From contig CM030934.1 of the NCBI GenBank assembly GCA_018136815.1, forward strand, positions 714,979 through 778,978: a DNA stretch of 64,000 nucleotides, written 5' to 3'. Numbering within the stretch: the first letter of the stretch is position 1; each line of letters opens with the position of its first letter. This stretch comes from Isochrysis galbana (taxonomy: Eukaryota > Haptophyta > Isochrysidales > Isochrysidaceae). Under the pieces are notes generated by a model. It did no database searches, was not told the DNA's origin, and saw only the letters and a program-made list of their open reading frames with translations. The position numbers were made by a program, and so were the translations under genes. Of this stretch, positions 1 to 9,099 are shown piece by piece.

Positions 1-963
1 CCTAGATTTATTGCCAAAGTGCAAGATTTTGCGAAAGAGCTCCACCGGGCCGAAGCGGAGCCTCCGCGCGTGGCAACCAAGTTCAATGGCACCGTGACCG
101 TACCGTTTGGTGGAGAGCTGATCGCTCCCTTTGTGCTGTGGTGGGTGCACTTCATACTGCTAGGAATCGATCTCGACCTTCCAAAGAATGAGAAGCTGAG
201 GAAGGCTGCACGATCCATCATGGACATCAAGGTCGGTACATATGTTCGTTCTAGGATTGCAGGTTTGCCCGGCCTTCTCAACCGGCTCAAAAGCTCAGAG
301 CGTGGCGTGAACGAAGAGCTCCTGTTGAAGGCATACACAGAGGTGTTGGCCAACGTGGCTGGTGACGTTGTGGCGGAAACGGGGGATGGGCGACTTGCGG
401 CTGAAACTTTCTTGGGCATCATTGCTGTCGCAGGAAATTTGGGCGGTGTGAATCTTCTTGCTGCCGGCCTTGCGTTCCTGCCGAAAGCAGCGAGTGCTGT
501 TGAAAGGCACAACGAGGGTGACGATTCTCCTCTGACTGCCTACATCCTCGAATGCGCGCGTATCTTCCCCCCCGTTAACCAAATCAATGTATTGAACACG
601 GAGCCCTTGAGCAAGACCATTGGCAAGAACAAGCAAGCACGTGAGCTCGTGTTCCCGCCGGGTACACCCATCGCCGCCAACATCTTGGGTGCAAGCTATG
701 ATCCTCGGCATTTTCCATGTCCAGCAGAATTTGACTTGAATCGCCCTAACACCTCAATGACAATCAATTTTGCAACAGTGGGCCTCGCAAATGGTACGAT
801 CACGCCTGCTTTAGATTCCAACGGATGCCCGTACGCACGAGACCCCGCACGAGCAGCCGAGCGGGCGTGCCCGGGACGTTTTCTTGCGATTGACATGGTG
901 AAAGAGGTGTTGTGCGCATACTATGACATAAAGAGAAAGAAGGGCGGGGTACCGCACCCGTAA
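1..963 (+). CDS. cytochrome P450-like protein, C-terminal part (5' end outside window)
   Basis: The frame is open from base 1 to a TAA at 961-963 (320 residues visible), so the true start lies upstream. The order of P450 landmarks is seen: an ExxR motif (ECAR, Glu codon at 550) followed by FPPV; a PERF-like block (YDPRHFPCPAEFDLNRP); and a haem-ligand block RACPGRFLA with the Cys codon at 868-870. The usual FxxG preceding the Cys is not canonical, and the spacing recalls the P450 halves of peroxidase-P450 fusions (fungal Ppo/linoleate diol synthases), which rearrange fatty-acid hydroperoxides. That comparison is from memory of the family; whether a peroxidase half exists upstream cannot be seen. 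Redox substrate unknown. Confidence 0.72.
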   Translation, partial: PRFIAKVQDFAKELHRAEAEPPRVATKFNGTVTVPFGGELIAPFVLWWVHFILLGIDLDLPKNEKLRKAARSIMDIKVGTYVRSRIAGLPGLLNRLKSSERGVNEELLLKAYTEVLANVAGDVVAETGDGRLAAETFLGIIAVAGNLGGVNLLAAGLAFLPKAASAVERHNEGDDSPLTAYILECARIFPPVNQINVLNTEPLSKTIGKNKQARELVFPPGTPIAANILGASYDPRHFPCPAEFDLNRPNTSMTINFATVGLANGTITPALDSNGCPYARDPARAAERACPGRFLAIDMVKEVLCAYYDIKRKKGGVPHP

Positions 964-1471
964 CTACGAAAGTCATAAAACGCCATTGAAGCGACGCGCA
1001 TTCTTTAATTGACAAAGAAGCACTCCCCGTGTCACGGCAATCATCTATGCGCTCCTGAAGTTCTAAATAGTTCGCGGTGCTCGCATGTGTCGGCTGCTCT
1101 TGGTTATTCGTCAAATGAATAAAGAAGACGCGAATTGGAGGCAGATCGGCCATATCATGGGCTGCGCTTCTGTATTCAAAACAAAAATCTGAGGGTTCCG
1201 GGCTACCACCGACAAGTTCATGTTATATTCAAAGTATATTTTTAACCATGATACATACATTCATCACAAATGCGAGTTCGTACATAGTGAAAATTTTCAA
1301 AAACTGTTGTTATAGTTATAGTTCGACGACCTGTGGCATGTGGAGCGTGCCGCGACCGACCGGCCTCCCGAGCCTCAGGCGACCCTCGCCACTGCGCCCC
1401 ACCTGGGACGCCCCACGCCGCCCGAGGCGGCTCGTCAGAGAGCCCTCTCAAAGCCCATCCAGCCCATCCAA
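964..1471. other. intergenic, no gene seen
   Basis: No convincing coding signal on either strand; the short frames here have no recognisable protein. The segment separates the P450-like gene from a foldback-element fragment. Confidence 0.5.
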
Positions 1472-1576
1472 AGCTCTCGGGTGGGCTGTTGGAGATCGGG
1501 AAAAAATATCCCCCCGATAGCTATCGGGGGCCCCCGAGAGCTCCTGGGGGGCGTTAGCTCCTGTGGGGTAACATAT
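1472..1576 (-). mobile_element. solo end of the foldback element found complete at 14994-16891
   Basis: Read on the minus strand, this begins ATATGTTACCCC, continues CAGGAGCTAACGCC, a GATAGCTATC palindrome flanked by C/G runs, and CCCGATCTCCAACAGCCC. This follows the terminal inverted repeats of the 14994-16891 element closely. Only one end is present, so it is a truncated or solo-terminus copy. Confidence 0.75.
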
Positions 1577-1680
1577 TTGTCTGGCTTGCTATCCTACTCT
1601 ACTTGAACTGCGAGCAAGGAGCAAGCACAGGAGGGAGCAAGGAGACGAGACATATCGGAGTCGCCGAGGCGGTCCTCCGC

Positions 1681-2436
1681 ATGAAGCGAACTACCTGTCT
1701 CATCGCGAGCCTCGGCACCGCCGTCCTCGCAGCAGGCGATGGCTTGCAGAGACGCAGAAATGAAGCAGGCTGCTCATGTGAATGGACCTCGACCTGGCCG
1801 TGCCCAGGCTCGCCTAAGGCTTGGTGGCAGCTACACGCCATTGATGACGGATCGGCGTGCTTCAACGACTGTTGCCCAAAGTCTCCGCCACCCACACCAC
1901 CCTTTCCGCCTTTGCCGCCACTGCCCCCGCCGCTACCCCCATTGCCGCTTCCCCCGCCCCCACATTCACCCCCGTCGCCCAGTCCTCTGTCGCCGCCTCC
2001 CAGTCCTCCTCACCGTCCGCCATCGCCACCTTTCACATGCGATTGCGGTTGGACGAATATCTACATCTGCCCCAACAGGCCGAAGCAGTTCTGGCAATTC
2101 CATGCAATTGATGATGGCTCGCCCTGCTTCAGCTTCTGCTGCCCACCACTGCCACCCGCCATGCCTCCGCCGTCTCCACCTTTCACATGCGAATGTTCTT
2201 GGACAGAGCGTTTTGCGTGCCCGTCATCTGCAACTCCAGGCTCAAGCTTCCCTTTCTATGCTGAAGACGATGGCTCGCAGTGCTTCGCCTACTGCTGCCC
2301 GCCTGCACCACCTGCGCCACCCCCGCCTCCACCATCAGTCACACAAGAAGTCTTCGACCTCGCGGGGGCCCTCTTTCGTGAGTTTCCTGACTTGTCAATC
2401 ATGACGGGAAGGTGGTTACGTGACATTTGCGGGTAA
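1681..2436 (+). CDS. secreted protein with three Cys-rich modules joined by Pro-rich linkers
   Basis: I place the start at the ATG at 1681 because it opens a signal peptide (Lys-Arg, then hydrophobic run, Ala-rich cleavage region by about residue 18); the frame stays open to a TAA at 2434-2436 (251 residues). The mature protein has three copies of a ~37-residue module with the pattern CxCxWT...CP...(W/F)xxHAIDDGSxCFxxCCP, the third more divergent (FYAEDDGSQCFAYCCP). Modules are separated by long (SPP/PPLPP) linkers like those of algal extracellular-matrix glycoproteins (pherophorins, extensins). I do not recognise the module as a named family. The last ~25 residues after the final Pro run could hide a splice site. 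Likely role: cell surface or matrix, inferred from signal peptide, Cys content and linkers. Confidence 0.7.
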   Translation: MKRTTCLIASLGTAVLAAGDGLQRRRNEAGCSCEWTSTWPCPGSPKAWWQLHAIDDGSACFNDCCPKSPPPTPPFPPLPPLPPPLPPLPLPPPPHSPPSPSPLSPPPSPPHRPPSPPFTCDCGWTNIYICPNRPKQFWQFHAIDDGSPCFSFCCPPLPPAMPPPSPPFTCECSWTERFACPSSATPGSSFPFYAEDDGSQCFAYCCPPAPPAPPPPPPSVTQEVFDLAGALFREFPDLSIMTGRWLRDICG

Positions 2437-3317
2437 TGGCAATTACTACCTTGAGCAGTCTCCCTGGGTAGTTGTGTGCGTGCTACGTGTAACGCTAGAG
2501 AGAGAGAGAGAGAGTAAAAATCAGGATGGGTAAGAGTAAGGGTAAGAGAAAGGGAGAGAGAAACGGTCAAGCATTTTTCGACCCAGCACAAACACACACA
2601 CACACACCACCAGCCACCAGCAGCAGTTTGAAGTTTCCCTATTGCCTATTGCTATTGTTGTTTTATTTAACGCAATGCAACATTAGAGCGGCCTATAGTT
2701 GGTCGGCGAGTGGCGAGTGGCGCCGAACGATCAAGACCAGACATTGTACATTGTGGCTGGCAAGTGCAGAAGCACACGCTCGCATGAATGAAGCCGAATT
2801 CGGAGTCATGCTTTGCCGTGGCTGCCTACGTAAGACGTAAGGAACTTTGTGTGGTTGTGGTTGCTTGTGACCGCGGAGAAAAAAAACCGAAGCTGAGGTT
2901 GCAGTCCCTCAGGAAAAGGTTTGGGTGCGGCTGTTGTATAATTAATACAAATAAATGAAGACAGTGGGTATAAAATACACCACGCACGCCGCTCTGGACC
3001 ACGCAAGACCAAAAGCGTTCAATTATCCCCATCCCTGCTAACACCTTTTGTTGTCACCTGGAGGTTACTTGACACTTCACATGTTGAAAACCACGCGTGG
3101 TCTGACTCCATTCACTCGATTTGGGGCAGGGGCGATATCTCGTTGACATCACGATCCACGTCTCACACACAGCACGGACAATTGCGCATGCGCTTTGCAG
3201 AAGAGCGCCTTGGTACTCATCAAGTCACAGACGGAAGTTGAGCTTGTAGTCCCACGTCTTGTACCCTTTATCGATTTTGCAGCGACACCAACCAGGAAAT
3301 GGAAGCTTTGATGATCT
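2437..3317. other. intergenic with short microsatellites
   Basis: Contains a (GA)n at about 2500-2514 and a (CA)n at about 2590-2609. No protein-coding frame is convincing. Confidence 0.5.
3007..3046 (+). repeat. dispersed copy of the AAAAGCGTTCAAT repeat
   Basis: About 37 bases (GACCAAAAGCGTTCAATTA then CCC(C/T)ATCCCTGCTA) recur nearly unchanged at 4567-4603. The reverse complement of its core, ATTGAACGCTTTT, is the unit of the array at 4612-4762. Confidence 0.7.
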
Positions 3318-3821
3318 CTATTCTGGGGACTTCCCACTCGATGCTTGGACCGAACATCGCACCGAACGAAGGGTGCCCCAGACGGCCTTCTCGTAACCTT
3401 CCTTGTTTTTTTCTACATTGGTCCTCACATGTTCCCACCAATAGCTTGATGTAGGTGAAAGTACAGTTGGGGAGAACGCCAGGTTGATTGGGACAGCCTG
3501 TCCTTGTGCAAGTATACCTCTTGCAGTACTCATTACCATGTCTGCGACAGCTTCGAACACTTCTTTCTTCAAATTCTTGATGCTTTGTCTCACATCACTA
3601 CAATCCCAATGTTCGTATTTTTCGAGCTCTGTGGTGAAATTGGAGTCATATTGGAGCTTTTCACAAATACATATATCCATTATGTCACTTTCCACAGCAC
3701 TGAAGTCCAACCAGTCCTTGTCAGAAATCTGTGCTATGCTCATAGACTCTAGTGATTCCACGGAATGCTTCCTTTTTCCTAGCAGCCTATGAATGACATC
3801 TTGGGAATTCCTTTCCCCCAT
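3318..3821 (-). CDS. hypothetical protein, 167 aa
   Basis: ATG at 3821-3819, stop at 3318. No family recognised. The composition is ordinary (mixed charged and hydrophobic residues, a basic KRKH stretch near residue 17) and the base composition is less GC-rich than the flanking genes, unlike the low-complexity shadow frames of this genome. A segment RKH...ISDKDW resembles RKH...ISDEDW in the small ORF at 4071-4268 on the other strand, suggesting two divergent fragments of one family, possibly from a mobile element. No catalytic motif seen. Confidence 0.4.
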   Translation of the reverse strand: MGERNSQDVIHRLLGKRKHSVESLESMSIAQISDKDWLDFSAVESDIMDICICEKLQYDSNFTTELEKYEHWDCSDVRQSIKNLKKEVFEAVADMVMSTARGILAQGQAVPINLAFSPTVLSPTSSYWWEHVRTNVEKNKEGYEKAVWGTLRSVRCSVQASSGKSPE

Positions 3822-4070
3822 AGGAAGCGCTCGTGATACTATGAAGATTAGATTATGTTAATCCTGTCACGAAATACCTAGGCCTACAGGCTTTGGCCAT
3901 GCGAAAAGCTAACGTTATGTACGAAAGCGCTATGCGGGCATAAGCGCGCCCTTCCTCCTCGGTGCCACAAGGCAGCCGAGACCATGGCGGAGGCGGAGGG
4001 CGTTTGCTCCCCTACACTCTCAAAAAAAAATGTACAGAATGTTTTGTAAAAGCCCACCTCCCGATCGATT

Positions 4071-4268
4071 ATGTATCATGAGTTATGCAACCGCATTCTT
4101 GGTCGCCCCAATCCGGATGAACACAACAATACTGGACGCAAGTCCATAATACAAATACTCACAATGAGAAAGCATAAAGGGCAGCCTAAACCGTCTACGC
4201 GGAAGACTGACGATCACTCAAGTATCAGTGATGAAGACTGGAAAAACATTATTTCAGGAGATCTTTAA
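4071..4268 (+). CDS. hypothetical small protein, 65 aa, possible paralogue of 3318-3821
   Basis: ATG at 4071, TAA at 4266-4268. Lys-rich, unrecognised. It shares the RKH...ISD(E/K)DW pattern with the ORF at 3318-3821. It may be a truncated remnant rather than a working gene. Confidence 0.3.
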   Translation: MYHELCNRILGRPNPDEHNNTGRKSIIQILTMRKHKGQPKPSTRKTDDHSSISDEDWKNIISGDL

Positions 4269-4566
4269 CGTCAAAAAACGTTAGGTAAATCGGACCCCTT
4301 CGTTCAGGCTGACATCGCCACGAGAAACATCGTCATGAACAGCGCGTCCGCGCACCGGCGGGAGCCTTCCTCGTGCGCGATCTGCGCGGTGTCTGTGGCA
4401 GCCAGGGTAACTCAATAAATAGCCAAGGTTTGGGACCCTATCGTTTTAACGATAGTTGAGATATCAAGGAAGATGTAAGGACATTGGTGGATAGGGTGTT
4501 GTCAGTCTCGCGTAAGATGTATGAACAAAAGATGCGAACCCCCCACGCTAGAAGGTCACGTTGACG

Positions 4567-4762
4567 ACCAAAAGCGTCCAATTATCCCTATCCCTGCTAC
4601 CGGGAGGTGATGGCGATTGAACGCTTTTCCATGTGTAGGCTGGTGGCGATTGAAGGCTTTTCCATGCGGTGGGGATGATGGCGATTGAACGCGTTCCCAC
4701 GTGTAGGCTGATGGTGATTGAACGCTTTTCTATGCTGTGGGTGAGGGTGATTGAGCGCTTCT
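4567..4762 (+). repeat. tandem array of a ~35-40-bp GATTGAACGCTTTTC unit
   Basis: After the dispersed repeat copy at 4567-4603, at least five degenerate copies of G(A/G)TGGCGATTGAACGCTTTTC with ATG(T/C)(G)... spacers follow, to about 4762. Some copies carry changes (GAAGGC, GAACGCG, GAGCGCTTCTC). Confidence 0.75.
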
Positions 4763-4994
4763 CGCCTCACGCATTCTCCCCCCCCCCCCCCTGGCCCTTC
4801 CTCTCCCCGTCATCAGGCGACTCCCACCTCGGAGAAGGAAAAGAAGACGAAGAAGATGAAGATTTAAGTTAAATCTGAAAGGTCTGAAAGGCGTGTTCTG
4901 AAAGGTCTGAAAGTGCGCGGCGCGATGTGTTCACCGTAGATATTAAAAGTTAAAAGTAAAAGTTGGCATTCGGGTGAGAGTATGAGTATGTGAA

Positions 4995-5072
4995 TATTGT
5001 TGTAAATGTACACGACTATGGACATTCGATGGCTCCATTTGAGTGATGTCCCATAATTGACAGAACGCGACC
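4995..5072 (+). repeat. ~75-bp dispersed element end (three copies in window)
   Basis: GAAT.TTGTTGTAAA...CTATGGACATT(C/T)GATGGCTC...TGATGTCCCATAATTGAC(A/G)GAACG matches 24433-24512 on the same strand and 51045-51105 on the opposite strand. In the two later copies it is the end of a longer repeat-bearing element. Confidence 0.75.
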
Positions 5073-5073
5073 T

Positions 5074-5290
5074 AGGCAGAGGAGGCTGGGGTTGGGCCCT
5101 GGCCTCCCCTGCCTCTCCCTTGCCAGCGCTCCTGACCCTCTGGGCCCCCCACGCTGCACCTGTCTGCCTGTCGACCAGGGGGGGGAGGGGGGAGGGGGGG
5201 TTGGAGCAATGAATGGGCTGGCCACGACTGGCCAGGACGGGCGAATGGGGCGAGCCTGTGAGTGAGAGAGTGGGTCAGTAGGGCAGTCTC
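5074..5290 (+). repeat. dispersed GC-rich repeat, second copy at 41306-41526
   Basis: Shared blocks in the same order: GAGGCTGGGG(T/C)TGGG, CCCTGGCC(T)CCCCTGCCTCTCCCT, CTG(T)CGAC, and GGGC(T/A)GGCCACGAC(T/G)GGCCAG, ending GGGTCAG(T/C)AG. Neither copy has a convincing reading frame. Confidence 0.65.
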
Positions 5291-5812
5291 CTTGTCGAAA
5301 CAAGCGAATGCTTGTTCGTATCGTCTACTTCTCATGATTTTTATAGTCTAACCCCTGTGACTGTGAAATACAATTCCGCAGGCGAAGGCCTGATCGAAAA
5401 AAGAAAACTACGTCTGAACGGGGGACATTCGATGGGACACGGGCTGAGTAAGGGGTTCATGCTCAAGTTACAAGTTAGGGAAAACTCGCCGCTAGCCTAT
5501 CTATCGTCCGCCTTGTTGCGAGCCAAGAGCGCTCCATAGCAAGTCAAGTTCCAGTCCCCGATCCGCCTTAAAACCCCTTCCCCAAGGCGGAAGCCCAAAG
5601 AACAGCACCTCCAATCTTAGCTAGCTAGGTAATCTCATCCATTCCATCCACTAGAATAATCTCGAATCGGAGTATGTACCATGCATGGGTATCCGATGTT
5701 GCGCAGTACAAATTTGCTCGCCGTTCGCTCTTCCCACAGCACGCATGTGCTTTTCGTACTTTCTAGCTATAACGTATTTCAGTGAAGCTTCAGAGAGCCA
5801 GCGCCAGTTCAT

Positions 5813-7807
5813 TTAGAAATCGAACTCAAAGTCATTCAAGGAGCGGGCGAGTTCCTTATAAGAAGCAACTTCATGCGAGCGGGCTTTCACCGTGGCCTCT
5901 TCACCATTCGGTGGTTGTCGCGCAAGATCTAGTGAAGCTTCCGATAATCGCGCCAGGGCCCCGCTCGCAACTCGTTCGCGGCCATACGTATCCGTGCCCA
6001 TCATGCTGTGGACTTGCGAGTTGTTCGCCCGCAGAAACGTTTGGTCTTTGGCACGAAACGGGCTCGCATGGGCTGGTGAGCTACTTCTTGTAGGCAACAA
6101 TATTGGCTTGCGGCCAAGAAGTAGCCCGGGGGTTGATGCTACTCGCGGCAGAGCCGAGACAGAATGCGAGACCCGCCGCTCAAGGCTGCCCAAGGGTCTG
6201 TGTGGAGAGCAAGTCGAAGCATGACACGTAGGTCTCCTAAGGCCGAAGTGCGTTCGTATCGGTGTGGCTCTGTCCAACATCTGCAATGCAGCCTCATTCC
6301 GTTGCGATGCCGGCGACTTGGACGGTGTCATAGACCCCGGGACGCTTCTATGGGGCGCTGTCTGTGGCCGCGCGGGTAGGCGCTCGAGAGCAGCCGCTGC
6401 AATGATCGTCGCTCGTTGACCGAGCAGGATGGGCGGAGTCTCGTCTACTTCCATTTCAGACCACGAGCGAAGCTTCCGCTCCTGTCGTTCCTTTGCGACT
6501 TGGGCTTGCAGCTCGCTACGAAGAGCCCGTCTGACGATCTTGCGGTCGAATGCGGCGTTCGCCAGGTTCGATAATGCTGCCGCGCCCACGTGACGGACGA
6601 TTGCTGCAGTGGGTATGAGTACGCTCTCCGTGGCTGAAGCAGCGTACACACTCGCGCCGTGGAAGGCCGTGACTGATAAGTCACCCTCGGGATCCTTGCA
6701 CAATGCGACCGATGCGACCGAAGTGGGACGCTCTGGAGTCTGCAGTCCAAGCCTCCTCACTTCCACAACCGGTGTGGTCGGCCTCAAATTCAAACAATCC
6801 GGCACGGTGTAAGGCGCCCGTCTTCCGCAGACGAGGAGCGCGTCAAGGAGGTCAATGACACCAATCACTTCTGGAGCGCTAATAAAGGCGATTGTCTTTT
6901 CGATAGCGCTCCCGTCGTCGTCGCGCTGAGACGGCATCGTCAGCAAATCTTGGTGCTCGTCTTCATTCGCGTGTGCGTCATCTTTCATGTCCGTTTCGTC
7001 GGTCGCGTCCGGAGCATCGCCGCAGATCAGGACATCACACCTCTCCTCCAAGGGCACCTTGATAGAAACGCGGGCGCTTCCTTTCAGCAAAACCAGAAGC
7101 CCTTCACACACGGAGCCCTCTCGAGCCAAGATCTCGCCTTGCTTGTGCTGGACAGATACGCAAGCGTGTGCAAGCGACCGCAGAACTTGGGCGCCACACC
7201 CATCAAAGAGCGGCAGAGACGCAAGCATGGCCGTGCGGCGAGAGAGCATGCGGAGATGCGAAAGTTTCAAGCGTTCAGCAAACATCCGTGCTGGAAGTCT
7301 CAACACCTGTACCGGTCCGCAAGCTGCAGCGGCCACGGTACGCGGCTCGAGCCATGTCACTGAAGAGAAACTGAGGATGCTTCCCGCCTCGACCTCAGGC
7401 GCAAGACATTCCTCCACAGAGGCACTCGCAAAGCCCGTCTTGCTCGTTAGAAGTGTCACTCTTCCCGAAAGCACTAGCAGCGGGGAGTGGAGCGATTGAG
7501 CGCCTCGGAAGAGGATTGCTCCAGAGGCAAAGCTCTCACCCGTCACGGCCGCGCATATCGCATAGTGAATTGACGGGCAGGCCGCCTTGAGCTCCATGCG
7601 CAGGTCACGGAAGAAAGCTAAATGCTCGGTCGCCTTGACAAGCCGCTTGGTCTGCACCGCGCTGCGCGACTCGGGCGGGCTGATGCGAGCGCCGTCGAGG
7701 AGTAGCGTGCCGTCCTGTTCGACAGAGAGCCGGCTCGCACTCTCCGCCGCCTGCATCGACAGCCCTGGTAGCGGCGAGGACGAGGCGGCGCGGCGGTCGG
7801 CGGCCAT
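5813..7807 (-). CDS. cyclic-nucleotide-binding-domain-like protein, 664 aa
   Basis: Single open frame, ATG at 7807-7805, stop at 5813. Two successive regions resemble cNMP-binding (CNB) beta-barrels. The first spans about residues 62-180 (SGAILFRGAQ...LLVLSGRVTLL). The second spans about 195-330 (LASLPLFDGC, KQGEILAREGSVCEGLLVLLKGSARVSI), with a long acidic insertion before the last strands. The canonical phosphate-binding cassette (FGE...RxA) is not evident in either, so ligand binding is uncertain. The C-terminal half (from about residue 400) is Ser/Pro/Arg-rich and probably disordered. No kinase, channel or transmembrane segment is present, so it is a stand-alone CNB-type protein, probably intracellular. 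Confidence 0.65.
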   Translation of the reverse strand: MAADRRAASSSPLPGLSMQAAESASRLSVEQDGTLLLDGARISPPESRSAVQTKRLVKATEHLAFFRDLRMELKAACPSIHYAICAAVTGESFASGAILFRGAQSLHSPLLVLSGRVTLLTSKTGFASASVEECLAPEVEAGSILSFSSVTWLEPRTVAAAACGPVQVLRLPARMFAERLKLSHLRMLSRRTAMLASLPLFDGCGAQVLRSLAHACVSVQHKQGEILAREGSVCEGLLVLLKGSARVSIKVPLEERCDVLICGDAPDATDETDMKDDAHANEDEHQDLLTMPSQRDDDGSAIEKTIAFISAPEVIGVIDLLDALLVCGRRAPYTVPDCLNLRPTTPVVEVRRLGLQTPERPTSVASVALCKDPEGDLSVTAFHGASVYAASATESVLIPTAAIVRHVGAAALSNLANAAFDRKIVRRALRSELQAQVAKERQERKLRSWSEMEVDETPPILLGQRATIIAAAALERLPARPQTAPHRSVPGSMTPSKSPASQRNEAALQMLDRATPIRTHFGLRRPTCHASTCSPHRPLGSLERRVSHSVSALPRVASTPGLLLGRKPILLPTRSSSPAHASPFRAKDQTFLRANNSQVHSMMGTDTYGRERVASGALARLSEASLDLARQPPNGEEATVKARSHEVASYKELARSLNDFEFDF

Positions 7808-8218
7808 CTGGCGGAGGGGCCAAGCGAGCCGCCCGGCGGTTTCGCCCGCTCCACTCCACCGTTTGGCTTTTTAGCTCTTTGGCGTCTTCTTTCTAAAGAC
7901 TACAAGACTACATGTATTTTACAAGAGCGTGCGTTCTTTCCTATTTCTCGTCTCGTGTCTTGTTCATGCGGATTGAACGGCTCCGTCTGCTGCTCGCCGC
8001 CCTTGCTTCACGTTAATACGTGTGTGCCTCATCTCGTGGGGTATCTAGAGCCTGAGTGCATCTTAGACTTAGACTAGCCCTTGTAGAGAGCTTGGGGGTT
8101 TGTGCTAAGATAGTACGCGGTGCGCCGGGTCTCGTCTTGTGGTGTTGTTCTTTACGAGACTAAAGCCGATCGGGCTTGATATACCCGCCGGAAGCACTAT
8201 TAGTCCATCCTAGGCATG
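7808..8218. other. upstream region of the CNB-like gene, no gene seen
   Basis: Intergenic. Unlike five other minus-strand genes in the window, no (CT)n leader is evident upstream of this start. Confidence 0.45.
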
Positions 8219-8722
8219 TTAGTTAGCTACTAGCGTTTTATATTCGAAAGGTGCTACGTTAGACGTTAGAAATGCGCTGGCTGAATCCAGCCGGGGACGG
8301 CGCTCTCGAGTCTCGAGGCTGGTACTGGCTCCTGCGGCTATGGCATCGGCTGTATTCAGTTGTTGCGCTACCGTGTCGCGCGCATAGATGCGGGACACGT
8401 CTGAGTCCCAACGCCCCCGGGCCCGGCGCCCGGAGCTGTTGCTCCGTCCCCCCTGCATCCGCTAGGTCTGTCGCTCCTCCTCTCCTCCTATGTGGAAGCT
8501 GTGCGCGCCGATCTCGGCGGCGTCGAGCGCATCGGGAAGGCGGGCCGCGAGCTGCTTGGCGTAGTGGCTGAGGTCTGCCGTTGAGACGGGCGCGACGGCC
8601 CGGCCACTCCGGCCGCTGGTGCCGCGCAAGCGGAAAAGCGGGCCGTCCGGCGTCGCCTCCCTGCTCACCGGGTCCCGGAGGATGAGGCGCTTGATCGCCG
8701 CAAAGGCGCATGCATGCCGCAT
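8219..8722 (-). pseudogene. tyrosine recombinase (DIRS/Crypton/phage-integrase type), C-terminal remnant
   Basis: Conserved C-terminal blocks of a tyrosine recombinase lie in order but in three frames: LILRDPV...PLFRL, then GAHSFHIGG (the HxxR box), then ATDLADAGGTEQQLRA, then GRWDSDVSRIYARDT, which carries the expected nucleophile Tyr. A first frame change sits in a GAG/GGA run near 8485, and a second in the GC-rich stretch near 8420. The HxxR arginine is His (CAC where CGC would give Arg). N-terminal part missing. This is a dead mobile-element gene, not a host gene. Confidence 0.75.
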
Positions 8723-9099
8723 TGTCGGGTTGCTCGGGAGAATGAGAATGAGAGCTTCTTAGGTCCGAAGTAGACACGGGAGACTACAACGAATGGACTC
8801 AAAAAGTCTGAGGGCACAGAACCACACAAACTAAACCAAACGGAACGAAAACTAACCACACCTGGACGGACGGCCAGGCGTCGGCACCAGGGCAACTTAG
8901 CAACGCGCACACATGCGACAGAGGGGTCGGCACAACGAGGGCAGACCTCGCTGGGGAGCTACGACCGATGGACGAGAGAAGACAGAAGACAGTCATGGAA
9001 CATTTGATGACATCGAGAGAAAGTAAGAGAAGAGGCAGAACACCAATCGACGAGACCTTAAGGCTTAAGGCTTAAAATAGCCCGCAGGTTAGAAGTAAA
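8723..9099. other. no gene seen
   Basis: Short overlapping frames only; could include decayed 5' parts of the recombinase (minus) or of the LINE fragment that follows (plus), but nothing recognisable. Confidence 0.4.

Larger units (their letters stand above)
4763..5812. other. intergenic with repeats
   Basis: Holds a C-run (about 4780-4792), a short direct repeat of TCTGAAAGG (about 4875-4913) and the two dispersed repeats listed separately (4995-5072 and 5074-5290). No gene seen. Confidence 0.5.
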
